From: Halalkalicoccus subterraneus
GTDB lineage: Archaea > Halobacteriota > Halobacteria > Halobacteriales > Halalkalicoccaceae
Direction: 5' to 3'
Assembly: GCF_003697815.1 (NCBI RefSeq)
Contig: NZ_RDQG01000001.1
Location: forward strand, 1 to 48,072
Length of the DNA: 48,072 nt
Part shown: piece by piece, positions 8,251-15,872 of the stretch
Numbering within the stretch: position 1 is the first letter of the stretch
Layout of the letters: every line of letters starts with the position of its first letter
The notes under the pieces: model-generated
Databases searched by the model: none
What the model saw: only the letters and a program-made list of their open reading frames with translations
What the model was told of the DNA's origin: nothing
Program-made: the position numbers and the translations under genes

Positions 8251-8260
8251 ACTTAAATCT
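8251..8260 (-). promoter_or_regulatory. TATA-like box of the Cys-rich small protein gene
   Basis: The minus-strand sequence AGATTTAAGT is centred about 29 nt before the ATG at 8227. It supports that start and a leaderless transcript. Confidence 0.45.
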
Positions 8261-8290
8261 ATACACTAGCTGACATACCGTTCGGGAAAC

Positions 8291-9409
8291 CTACACACCG
8301 AACGTAGCCCGAAGGGTGTCGCGTGTTCCCGGTCCGAGTCCGACAGCGAGGATCGCGACCAACAGTAGCATCGAATACTGGGGACTCTCGTCGAAGATCT
8401 CGTCGTTGAAGACCCACACGACGAACAACGCGGCCGCGATCTTGACGAACAAGAACGGCCAGGCGGTTCCGATGGCCGCCGAGACGGACGCGGGCTGAAC
8501 CGTGCTGGTAATGTCGATGATCGCGCTGTTGACGACGTGTTTCGGCGAGTAGGACGGGATCCCGAGTTCGGTCGCCCAGTCGAGGCTGAGAACGTTCGCC
8601 AACCCGTCGACGGTGTGACCCCAGATGACGAGGATCCCCATGTAGCCGGTCGCGTCGTTCACATCGGGGGCGAACCGCTCGGTTCCGATCCACGCCAGCG
8701 CCGCGACGACCGTCGCACCGACGACCGTGATGATCGTGATCGTCGGGTTGGTCTCGATAGCGTCCGTGCTCGTGGCGAGCCAGACGAGGGAGCCGATGGT
8801 GACTGCGAACGCGAGCGCGCCGATCCCCGCGAGCGGGTACTCGTAGCGACTGACCAGTCCCCGTCGTTCGGCGGCGACGCTTACCAGCAGCGCTGCAAGC
8901 GTGACGAAAAAGACCGTGAAGTAGATGAACGGACTGATGAACAGGCTGCTGAGCGGGAAGCCGATCGCGGGTTCACCGGTGGTCCGAAGCAGGGCGACGC
9001 TCGCGTCCTCGACGGTTCGCAGCGCGCCGCCGAACAGCATGAACGGGAACAGCGCGAAGAAAAACCCCTGTCCGAAGCCGAGATCGAGGCGACGAAGGAG
9101 GAATATCACGCCGACCAGCGCGAACACCAATATGAGCGCGTAGCTCACGGTCGATATCGTCGTGTAACCCGGTTCGGCGACGACGCCCGTCACACAGTCG
9201 CCACCGAGGACTGCCTCGCCGTTGATGCGCTGTGCGCAGGCGTTGCCGGTGCCGTCCGCGACGACCGGCCCCCAGAAATATCGCCAGAGAAATCCATCAT
9301 AAACCTGCCGAGGAAAGGCAACCGCACCGATTACGAGGGCGGTGATCGCCGTGACCGCGGCGGCGACCCACGCCTGGACCGGGTCGATGCGATCGGAAAC
9401 GCCGTCCAT
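8291..9409 (-). CDS. DUF63 family integral membrane protein
   Basis: The 372-residue protein matches the archaeal DUF63 family by overall pattern: DGFLWRYFWGPVVADG near the N-terminus, LFPFMLFGGALRTVEDA around residue 115, and PFIYFTVFFVTL, LVIWGHTVDGLANVLSLDWA and PFLFVKIAAALFVVWVFND further on. About eight hydrophobic segments span the chain, so it is a polytopic membrane protein. The conserved charged residues inside membrane segments (R, E, D, H) suggest transport or catalysis, but no function is established for the family as far as I know. Length is normal. Confidence 0.88.
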   Translation of the reverse strand: MDGVSDRIDPVQAWVAAAVTAITALVIGAVAFPRQVYDGFLWRYFWGPVVADGTGNACAQRINGEAVLGGDCVTGVVAEPGYTTISTVSYALILVFALVGVIFLLRRLDLGFGQGFFFALFPFMLFGGALRTVEDASVALLRTTGEPAIGFPLSSLFISPFIYFTVFFVTLAALLVSVAAERRGLVSRYEYPLAGIGALAFAVTIGSLVWLATSTDAIETNPTITIITVVGATVVAALAWIGTERFAPDVNDATGYMGILVIWGHTVDGLANVLSLDWATELGIPSYSPKHVVNSAIIDITSTVQPASVSAAIGTAWPFLFVKIAAALFVVWVFNDEIFDESPQYSMLLLVAILAVGLGPGTRDTLRATFGV

Positions 9410-9726
9410 GTTTCAGTAGGTGTATGCGAGGAGTTTTAGGGTTCCGGTCTAGCTCTGACGATACGTTTCGTCCTCCTTCATTCGGAGGGACACGACCAGG
9501 CCCGAAGTTCGTCGACCCCGATGCCGAGTCCAGCCCGTAGGACGGATCGTACCTGCACATCCGACGGGAGGTGGCGAGCTTCCCGAGCATGATATTGAGC
9601 AAGAGGTCACGTCGGCGTCGGCATGGGAAACAGTCGGACTCAAATAGTAGGTATTATTTAAATTAAAATTGACAAGAATCCAAAGACATATACCCAAGTA
9701 TGATACTGTATCACACTGTGGGATCG
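9410..9726. other. Intergenic region with no convincing gene
   Basis: The stretch becomes AT-rich toward its right end (TATTATTTAAATTAAAATTG near 9652-9671). That part could hold the promoter of the downstream zinc microprotein. Frames crossing it on the minus strand have poor codon bias and low-complexity translation, so I call no gene here. Confidence 0.5.
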
Positions 9727-9840
9727 ATGAACAGACGATACCCGGAATGGCACTGTCAGACGTGTGGGAAGCCGCTTCGTATCTGGCCGTGTCTCAACTG
9801 CGACCATCGCCAGCGGTTGGGAGCCACGTCGGCCGACTGA
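9727..9840 (+). CDS. 37-aa zinc-finger microprotein (two CxxC pairs)
   Basis: Translation from ATG 9727 gives a short basic protein with C10-Q-T-C13 and C22-L-N-C25, a spacing able to bind one zinc ion (the peptide around the first pair is WHCQTCGKPLRIWPCLNCDH). It ends at TGA 9838-9840. Small CxxC...CxxC proteins are common in haloarchaea, and several are known regulators or stress proteins. AT-rich promoter-like sequence lies about 60 nt upstream. Too short for most gene callers. Function unknown. Confidence 0.6.
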   Translation: MNRRYPEWHCQTCGKPLRIWPCLNCDHRQRLGATSAD

Positions 9841-9849
9841 ATGCGAGCG

Positions 9850-9959
9850 GTCGATACCGTTTTTCGTATCCAGTCCCGAGCGTTGGGACTGACGGTCGGG
9901 GTCTGTGAGAACTTTGCGAGGGAAGAGCGCTCCGAGAGCGCCTTCCGCACTCTTTCGAG
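9850..9959 (-). other. Hairpin-rich stretch directly downstream of tRNA-Leu (candidate structured RNA)
   Basis: Read on the minus strand, three or four hairpins follow the tRNA 3' end. The first is ACTC-GAAA-GAGT with a GNRA tetraloop (extendable to CGCACTC/GAGTGCG). The second is GCGCTC-TCG-GAGCGC with further pairing GGAAG/CTTCC outside. The third is CAGTCCC-7 nt-GGGACTG. The fourth is GATAC-8 nt-GTATC. The GAAA loop favours minus-strand transcription, that is, co-transcription with the tRNA. It could be a small RNA, a processing or termination element, or a relic. Confidence 0.35.
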
Positions 9960-10043
9960 TGCGAGGGGAGGGATTTGAACCCACGGACCTCTACAGGAGC
10001 GGATCTTGAGTCCGCCGCCGTTTCCGGGCTTGGCTACCCTCGC
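9960..10043 (-). tRNA. tRNA-Leu (CAA anticodon)
   Basis: The minus strand folds as a type II tRNA: acceptor GCGAGGG pairs with CCCTCGC with discriminator A, the anticodon loop CTCAAGA contains CAA (reads UUG), and a long variable arm (TCCTGTAGAGGTCCG region) precedes the T arm GTGGGTTCAAATCCC. The 3' CCA is not encoded, as usual in archaea. Length 84 nt. Confidence 0.95.
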
Positions 10044-10134
10044 ACGCACCGACTGGTCAGTTAGCCGGCCGCTAAAAGATTCCGAATCGCGCCGTAGCCG
10101 GAAACCGACCGTGCGTCTATCTCCGCGGTGATGA

Positions 10135-10150
10135 TACTACGATACGAGTT
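10135..10150 (+). promoter_or_regulatory. TrmB-like site upstream of pckA
   Basis: TACT (10135-10138), seven bases, then GAGTT (10146-10150) matches eight of nine positions of the TrmB motif TACT-N7-8-GAGTA reported for Halobacterium salinarum. It lies upstream of the TATA-like boxes of pckA, the position associated with activation of gluconeogenic genes. Whether this genome encodes TrmB cannot be seen here. Confidence 0.45.
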
Positions 10151-10151
10151 A

Positions 10152-10200
10152 ATTTCTTGCAGAAATCGGCTGTGTGATTTATAGCCACGGTATAATTAAG
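10152..10200 (+). promoter_or_regulatory. pckA promoter region with a 6-bp dyad and TATA-like boxes
   Basis: ATTTCT (10152-10157) and AGAAAT (10161-10166) form an inverted repeat with a 3-nt spacer. Two AT-rich boxes follow, GATTTATAG (from 10177) and TATAATTAAG (10191-10200). The second is about 30 nt before the chosen ATG at 10225, which fits a leaderless mRNA. The dyad may be a second operator. Confidence 0.45.
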
Positions 10201-10224
10201 GGTACAAGCGACGGTAGGGGTAAT

Positions 10225-11748
10225 ATGTCCGGCGACGCGACCCCCGGCGAGACCATCGAGAGGGCCCGATCGGTCGATCCCGAGTCCGAATTCCCCGATC
10301 CCGCCTCCGAAACGGTGCTCTACGAACCGAGTTTCGAGGAACTCCGTGCGTTCTCGAAGCCCCTCGAAACGACCACCGAGTACGGTAGCCCGAGCTACGT
10401 CAGCCAGTTCCGATCCCGGAGCTCCGAGCGCACGAAAAACGCGGTCGATCACACGTTCACGGGTGAGGACTGGGATCTCATCGACCGTGCGCTTTCGGCC
10501 GCCGGGACGACCGAACTGGTCTGTTTCGACCGGATGGTCGGTCGCCACCCCGAGCACGCCTACTGCTGTCGGCTGTTCGTTCCGAAGGAGTACGGTCGAA
10601 TCGCACTGGCGTGGGCGAAGCTGCTCGATCCCGCTCCCGATGGCCACGAACCCGATTTCTACACCCTCCAGCTGCCCGATACCGAGGAAACCGCGATCCG
10701 GGTGCTCCCCGAGGAGGGCCTCACCGTCGTCCTCGGTAGCGATTATACGGGCGAAGCGAAGAAGTCGTTCCTCCGACTGTTCATGTACCGGGCGAAACAG
10801 CGCGGCGGGCTGGGACTACACGCCGGGACCAAGCGGTTGACCCTCGAGGACGACGACGGGCTCTCGGAGGTGTATCAGGCCTTCCTCGGGCTCTCGGGAA
10901 CCGGGAAATCGACGCTCACGGGCCACGGCTGCTGGCTCGATTCGCCCGAGTCGGCGGTCATGTTGCAGGACGACGTCTGTGCGCTCTTTCCCGACACCCT
11001 CGCGGGTAGCGAGGGCGGCGGTCTCTACATCAAGACTATCGGACTCGACGCCGAAGAACAGCCCGCGCTGTACCGAGCCGCAACTCGACCCGATGCGGTC
11101 CTCGAAAACGTCGCCGTCGCCGAGGACGGTACCGTCGACTTCGACGACGGCTCGCTCACTACCAACGGCCGGGCAGTGATCCGCCGGGACGACCTCCCGA
11201 GTGCCGCCCCCGAGATCGACTGCGATCGCGCCGATCAGGTGTTTTTCATCACGCGCAATCCGCTCATGCCGCCCATTGCACGCCTGAGCCCCGAGCAGGC
11301 GGCGGTGGCGTTCATGCTCGGCGAGTCGGTCGAGACCAGTGCCGGCGATCCCGATCGGGCCGGCGAGTCGATCCGCGTCGTCGGGACCAACCCCTTCATC
11401 GTCGGGCCGGAGGGCGAAGAGGGCAACCGCTTTGCCGACCTGATCGACGAGACCGACGCGGAGTGTTTCGTCCTCAACACCGGCTCCGTCGGTTCACAGG
11501 AAATCGGCGTCGAGGACACCATCGCGATCCTCACCGCCGCCGCACGCGACGAGATCGAATGGACCCACGACGACCAGTTAGGATTCGAGGTTCCACAGCG
11601 GGTGCCGGAAATGGCGATCGAGGAGTTCCGCCTCGCGGAGAACCACGACGCGTATGGCGAAAAACTCGCCGCGCTGCGCGAGGAACGCCGCGAATACCTC
11701 GCGGCGTTCGACACGCTCAGAGACGAGATCCGCGAGGCGGTCTACTGA
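10225..11748 (+). CDS. pckA: Phosphoenolpyruvate carboxykinase (ATP-dependent)
   Basis: The 507-residue product from ATG 10225 carries the ATP-type PEPCK signatures: YTGEAKKSFLRLFMYRAKQRGGLGLHAG, the kinase-1a P-loop GLSGTGKST (residues 222-230), and the metal-binding LQDDVCALFP. It converts oxaloacetate and ATP to PEP and CO2, the entry step of gluconeogenesis. The frame can be extended to 10174, but the extension (MIYSHGIIKG...) covers the TATA region and is unlikely. A TrmB-like site and a dyad lie upstream. The gene is monocistronic; the next gene starts 47 nt downstream and may be read through. Confidence 0.95.
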   Translation: MSGDATPGETIERARSVDPESEFPDPASETVLYEPSFEELRAFSKPLETTTEYGSPSYVSQFRSRSSERTKNAVDHTFTGEDWDLIDRALSAAGTTELVCFDRMVGRHPEHAYCCRLFVPKEYGRIALAWAKLLDPAPDGHEPDFYTLQLPDTEETAIRVLPEEGLTVVLGSDYTGEAKKSFLRLFMYRAKQRGGLGLHAGTKRLTLEDDDGLSEVYQAFLGLSGTGKSTLTGHGCWLDSPESAVMLQDDVCALFPDTLAGSEGGGLYIKTIGLDAEEQPALYRAATRPDAVLENVAVAEDGTVDFDDGSLTTNGRAVIRRDDLPSAAPEIDCDRADQVFFITRNPLMPPIARLSPEQAAVAFMLGESVETSAGDPDRAGESIRVVGTNPFIVGPEGEEGNRFADLIDETDAECFVLNTGSVGSQEIGVEDTIAILTAAARDEIEWTHDDQLGFEVPQRVPEMAIEEFRLAENHDAYGEKLAALREERREYLAAFDTLRDEIREAVY

Positions 11749-11795
11749 CGGCCGGCGAACCGAACCGTTAGGCACGCGTAGGCACAAGGGCCTGT

Positions 11796-12299
11796 ATGGA
11801 CGACCACACCCGGGACGACACCGTCGGGCCGCCGATTTCGGGCAGCCCGACCGGGTGGGAACCGAACCGAGGGCCGTCGAACGGGTGGGAGCACGGGACG
11901 CTCAGGCGGGCGACGATCCATGGTGCTCGACTCTTCAACTCGGGGGCCTACCACGAATCACACGACTGTTTCGAGGACGAGTGGTACAACTACGGCAGTG
12001 GCAACACCGAGAGCAAGTTCCTCCACGGGATGGTGCAGGTCGCTGCCGGCACCTACAAACACGTCGACTTCCACGATGACGCGGGCATGCGATCGCTGTT
12101 CGAAACCGCCCTCCAGTATCTCCACGGCGTGCCACGGGACTTCTATGGCGTCGACGTCGTCGACATCCGGACGGCGCTGTCGAACGCCCTCGACGATCCA
12201 ACCACGATCGAAGGATGGCGGATCCGATTCGACGGCGTCCATCCCGAGGCCCGTGAGGAGGACTACACCTACGCTGATGCGCTCGAACACGGCCCCTAG
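11796..12299 (+). CDS. DUF309 domain protein
   Basis: The 167-residue protein contains the DUF309 signature [22 protein letters not shown] (about residues 44-65), with the conserved H-E-x-H-D/E-x-x-E/D pattern, and a following helix [15 protein letters not shown]. The first 40 residues are acidic and probably disordered. DUF309 is a small alpha-helical family with no defined reaction. The stop codon overlaps the stop of the convergent tryptophanase relic. Confidence 0.85.
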   Translation: MDDHTRDDTVGPPISGSPTGWEPNRGPSNGWEHGTLRRATIHGARLFNSGAYHESHDCFEDEWYNYGSGNTESKFLHGMVQVAAGTYKHVDFHDDAGMRSLFETALQYLHGVPRDFYGVDVVDIRTALSNALDDPTTIEGWRIRFDGVHPEAREEDYTYADALEHGP

Positions 12300-12559
12300 A
12301 CGGGACGGAGCTCGGCGTTGAAGTAACGAAGCGCCTCGTTCTCGGGCTCCGAGATGACTGCTAGTCCTCGAACGTTCTCGCTTCGCTCGACGACCGCGTC
12401 GGCCGTCTCTGCGACGTGTTCGAGGTGCTCGTCGTGATAGGATCTCCGTGGGAGGGCGAGACGGACGAGCTCCGGTCGGTCAGTGTTCGGGAAGGCGAAC
12501 CCACCGAGTTCGACGCCCCGAACGCCGCCCTCGCGATACAGTTCACAGACCAGCGCTTC
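12296..12559 (-). pseudogene. Tryptophanase C-terminal relic
   Basis: A frame closed by TAG at 12298-12296 encodes about 87 residues with no start codon. It begins SEALVCELYREGGVRGVELG and includes RPELVRLALPRRSYHDEHLEHVAE, then [17 protein letters not shown]. This pattern matches the C-terminus of tryptophanase/tyrosine phenol-lyase enzymes (ELYxxGGVRGVExG, LTIPRxxYTxxH, EPxxLRHFTAxxxxV). Codons mostly end in G or C. The part encoding the first 350 or so residues is absent: the frame runs directly into the UPF0179 gene, whose stop overlaps it. A deletion that joined the UPF0179 gene to the tail of tnaA is the simplest reading. Confidence 0.7.
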
Positions 12560-13007
12560 ACTCCTCGGGGGCTGCGAACTCCACGGTCGTGAGTTCGCGG
12601 TCCAGCATACAGTAGTCGTGGGGCGGGTCCCCGATGACTTCCGTTACTCTGTACTCCTCGTCGAAGTCGATACCGTCGGGAACGCAAAGTTCGTGGCTCG
12701 GACACTCCGTGTAAGGACAGTCGCCGGCGAGACGCGCTTTGCTTCCTGCGTACAGCCCCTTCGAAGGGACGTTCGCTTCCGTTCTCGCCGGTGTGACCTC
12801 GACTGCATTGACGCCCGTATCGTGGACGCCACACTCCAGGGTCTGGGCGTTCTCCCGGACGCTCTCGACGCGGTACTTCCGGCCCTCGACGAGGTTCAGA
12901 CACTGGCTCCGATATGGACAGCCCTCGCAGGCGGCGGCCTCGCCGTGGTAGACGAACTCGGTTCCGGCCTCCGCGAGTCGAGTCCCGATCAGCGTGAGAG
13001 TACTCAT
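12558..13007 (-). CDS. UPF0179 family protein
   Basis: The 149-residue product matches UPF0179 from archaea: LIGTRLAEAGTEFVYHGE, CEGCPYRSQCLNL (residues 27-39 with three Cys), a further Cys pair in ECGVH, and CPYTECPSHELCVPDG near residues 97-112. The many conserved cysteines suggest a bound metal or Fe-S cluster. The ending (CMLDRELTTVEFAAPEE) is normal, so the gene is intact despite the relic fused behind it. It follows the DUF5820 gene by 25 nt on the same strand and is probably co-transcribed. Confidence 0.9.
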   Translation of the reverse strand: MSTLTLIGTRLAEAGTEFVYHGEAAACEGCPYRSQCLNLVEGRKYRVESVRENAQTLECGVHDTGVNAVEVTPARTEANVPSKGLYAGSKARLAGDCPYTECPSHELCVPDGIDFDEEYRVTEVIGDPPHDYCMLDRELTTVEFAAPEE

Positions 13008-13032
13008 AAACGGTGATACGCCGATGCGCGGG

Positions 13033-13416
13033 TTAAGCCTCTCGCCCGGTCAGTTCGTCGAGCCGGTCGAGGTACGCCTCACGCGGGACCTGATAGGCAC
13101 CCCGGTAGTCGAGTTCGCCGTCGGAAAATCGGCGTGTGAGCACGGCCGCAGCGTCGTCCGCGGCCGCCCGGTCGTCGTAGCGTTCCTCTGTGAGGACCAC
13201 CTCCGGTTCGAGATAGAGGGTGAGATACCACCCGTTCCCGCCGCGGTTGTAGCGCTGTTCGGGTCTGCGACTCCTGTGTGGACTGTCGCTCAGGTACAGC
13301 GTCGGCAGACAGGGCGCCGGAAACGTCTGCGAGTCGAACACGTCCGGCCGGTAGACGAACACCTGTCGGTCGGGCTCGTCGCTCCAGCGCGTCCAGCCCG
13401 CCGGGGGCTCCTCCAT
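13033..13416 (-). CDS. DUF5820 family haloarchaeal protein
   Basis: The 127-residue product begins MEEPPAGWTRWSDEPDRQVFVYRPDVF and contains CLPTLYLSDS, NGWYLTLYLEPEVVLTEERYDDR and YRGAYQVPREAYLDRLDELTG. I recall these patterns from the haloarchaeal family DUF5820 (name from memory). No catalytic motif is evident. It is the first gene of a short minus-strand unit with the UPF0179 gene. Confidence 0.75.
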   Translation of the reverse strand: MEEPPAGWTRWSDEPDRQVFVYRPDVFDSQTFPAPCLPTLYLSDSPHRSRRPEQRYNRGGNGWYLTLYLEPEVVLTEERYDDRAAADDAAAVLTRRFSDGELDYRGAYQVPREAYLDRLDELTGREA

Positions 13417-13802
13417 ACACCGAGATCGTCACCCGAGAACAAAGGCCCTCGGGTCGTAAACCGATGGGCACGACTAGAGAAAGACTTATGCTAACGAGGC
13501 ACACCATTATTAAATAGTATCGGTATCCGCCCGCCGAACGATCCGCACTGTCGGTTTCCCCTCCCGGGTAGTCCCGAGCGGGGCGCCGACAGCGCTCCCG
13601 TTCCCATGACAGCAACCATCAACCGTCCACGCTCTCCGTGTCGGCCCGTATCGATTCAGTCGTGGCGGTTCACTGCCGGGTGTGATACCGTTTCGTCGGT
13701 GACGCGGATCAGTTGGTCTCGGTCTCTCTCCCTATCTTCGGTCGTCGGTAGCTCATCGGCATCGTCGACCGAAAGCGTGCCTCTCCGATTCCACCAACAA
13801 CC
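13417..13802. other. Intergenic region upstream of the prkA operon; promoter-like AT box, no gene
   Basis: An AT-rich element TTATTAAATAG sits near 13508-13518 and could serve the rightward prkA operon, leaving a leader of about 260 nt, or the leftward DUF5820 gene. A 66-codon frame from ATG 13606 has low-complexity Ser/Arg translation and no coding bias, so it is not called. The long leader could carry regulatory structure, but I saw no strong one. Confidence 0.45.
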
Positions 13803-15872
13803 ATGACCGGTGACAACACCCTCAAAACCCTCAGTCAGCAGTACAGAGAGACGGTCCCGAGCGACCTACGCGACTCGAAGACGTTCGCGTGGTACTTGGA
13901 GGCCGTTCACGACGATCCGAAGATCACCAGAAACGCACACCAGCGCGTCGCGGACATGTTCGATTACTACGGGACGCGCTACGACGAGGGCTCGGGAACC
14001 GTCGAGTACCTCTTGGCGTCCGAGGACCCGTTGGGCGACGGCGAGAACACCTTCTATGGGGAAGTCGTCCACCGGGCGATCCACGAGTTCGTCAACAAGG
14101 TCAAAAGCGGGGCCCGCGGACTGGGCCCCGACCGCCGGATCAAGCTGCTCTTGGGGCCGGTCGGCTCGGGCAAATCCGCGTTCGATTCCCAACTCAGGAG
14201 CTACTTCGAGGACTATACCGCCCGCGAGGAGGGCCGGATGTACACGTTCCGGTGGACGAACCTCTGTGACGTCATTCCGGATCAGGACCCCGCCGACGAC
14301 GTGGTCCAATCGCCGATGAACCAGGATCCCCTGATCCTCCTGCCCCTCGAACAACGCCAGCAGGTCGTCGACGAGATCAACGAACGCCTCGAGGCGCCCT
14401 ACACCATTCGAAACGAGCAGTCGCTGGATCCTGCCTCCAGTTTCTACATGGATCGCCTGCTCGCCTACTACGACGACGACCTTCAAACCGTGCTCGAGAA
14501 CCACGTCGAGGTCGTCCGACTGCTCGCCGACGAGAACAAGCGCCAGGCGATCGAGACCTTCGAGCCAAAGGACAAAAAGAACCAGGACGAGACCGAACTG
14601 ACGGGTGACGTCAACTACTCGAAGATCGCCGTCTACGGCGAATCGGATCCGCGCGCCTTCGACTACTCGGGAGCCTTTTGTAACGCCAACAGGGGGATCT
14701 TCTCGGGCGAGGAATTACTGAAACTCCAGCGGGAGTTCCTCTATGACTTCCTGCACGCGACCCAGGAACAGACGATCAAGCCCAAGAACAACCCCCGGAT
14801 CGACATCGACCAAGTGATCGTCGGCCGGACCAACATGCCCGAGTACCGCGAGAAGAAGGGCGACGAGTCGATGGAGGCCTTCAACGACCGGACCAAACGC
14901 ATCGACTTCCCGTACGTACTGGAGTACGTCGCCGAATCCGAGATCTACGGGAAGCTGCTCAACAACGCGGACGTCCCCGACATCAACGTCGAGCCCCACA
15001 CCCTGGAAATGGCGGGGCTGTTCGGCGTGCTGACCCGGATCGAGGAGCCCGACACCGAGGCCGTCGACATCATCCAGAAGGCGAAAGCCTACAACGGCGA
15101 GTCGAGCGACGGCGACGACATCGACGTGAAGAAGCTCCGCGAGGAGGGCGAATCGAACGCCGAGATCGCCGAGGCGATGGTCGGCGTCTCGCCGCGGTTC
15201 ATCGGCGACGAAATCGCGGAAGCGATCATGGACTCGATGCATCGCGGGCGCGGGTATCTCTCGGCGCTCGCGGTGTTCACCCACTTCGAGGAGAACTTGG
15301 AGAACCACGGCTCGATCCCCGAGGAGAACTTCGAGCGGTATCACCGATATCTCGAACTCGTTCGGGAGGAGTACAAGGAACGGGCCATCGAGGACGTGCG
15401 CCACGCGCTGGCCTACGACGTCGACGAGATCCAACGCCAGGGCGAGAAGTACATGGATCACGTCATGGCGTACATCGACGACGACACCGTTCCGGACGAT
15501 CTCACCGGGCGCGAGCAGGATCCCGACGAGACGTTTCTCAGAGCGGTCGAGGAGAAACTGGAGATCCCCGAGGACCGAAAGGACGACTTCCGCCAGGAGG
15601 TCTCGAACTGGGTCTCCCGGCGAGCGCGCGAGGGCGAGGCGTTCAGCCCGCAGGACAACGACCGCCTGCGCCGGGCGCTCGAACGGAAGCTCTGGGAGGA
15701 CAAGAAACACAACATCAACTTCTCGGCACTGGTGAGCGCGAACGAACTCGACGACGACGAGCGAAACGCCTGGGTCGACGCGCTGATCGAACAGGGTTAC
15801 TCCAAGGAGGGCGCAATGGAGGTACTCGAGTTCGCCGGCGCGGAGGTCGCCAAAAGCGAACTCGAGACATGA
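13803..15872 (+). CDS. prkA: PrkA-type AAA+ serine protein kinase 1
   Basis: The 689-residue protein belongs to the PrkA/YeaG family, with an N-terminal AAA+ module. Its P-loop is GPVGSGKS (residues 118-125), followed by YTFRWTNLCDVIPDQDPADDVVQSPMNQDPL, a conserved PrkA segment. The central region includes GAFCNANRGIFSGEELLKLQREFLYDFLHATQEQTIKPKNN and VIVGRTNMPEYREKK. PrkA proteins phosphorylate substrates and in bacteria form a unit with YeaH and SpoVR-type proteins in stress or starvation responses. The last codons overlap the second prkA by 4 nt (ATGA), so the two are translationally coupled. Confidence 0.93.
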   Translation: MTGDNTLKTLSQQYRETVPSDLRDSKTFAWYLEAVHDDPKITRNAHQRVADMFDYYGTRYDEGSGTVEYLLASEDPLGDGENTFYGEVVHRAIHEFVNKVKSGARGLGPDRRIKLLLGPVGSGKSAFDSQLRSYFEDYTAREEGRMYTFRWTNLCDVIPDQDPADDVVQSPMNQDPLILLPLEQRQQVVDEINERLEAPYTIRNEQSLDPASSFYMDRLLAYYDDDLQTVLENHVEVVRLLADENKRQAIETFEPKDKKNQDETELTGDVNYSKIAVYGESDPRAFDYSGAFCNANRGIFSGEELLKLQREFLYDFLHATQEQTIKPKNNPRIDIDQVIVGRTNMPEYREKKGDESMEAFNDRTKRIDFPYVLEYVAESEIYGKLLNNADVPDINVEPHTLEMAGLFGVLTRIEEPDTEAVDIIQKAKAYNGESSDGDDIDVKKLREEGESNAEIAEAMVGVSPRFIGDEIAEAIMDSMHRGRGYLSALAVFTHFEENLENHGSIPEENFERYHRYLELVREEYKERAIEDVRHALAYDVDEIQRQGEKYMDHVMAYIDDDTVPDDLTGREQDPDETFLRAVEEKLEIPEDRKDDFRQEVSNWVSRRAREGEAFSPQDNDRLRRALERKLWEDKKHNINFSALVSANELDDDERNAWVDALIEQGYSKEGAMEVLEFAGAEVAKSELET

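Noticed and set aside
9449-9984. Minus-strand ORFs of 82 and 108 aa around the zinc microprotein and tRNA-Leu
   Set aside because: They cross a tRNA or AT-rich DNA, show no coding bias and have no domain-like content.
13606-13806. 66-aa plus-strand ORF just before prkA
   Set aside because: Ser/Arg-rich, low-complexity translation without third-position GC bias; more likely leader sequence.
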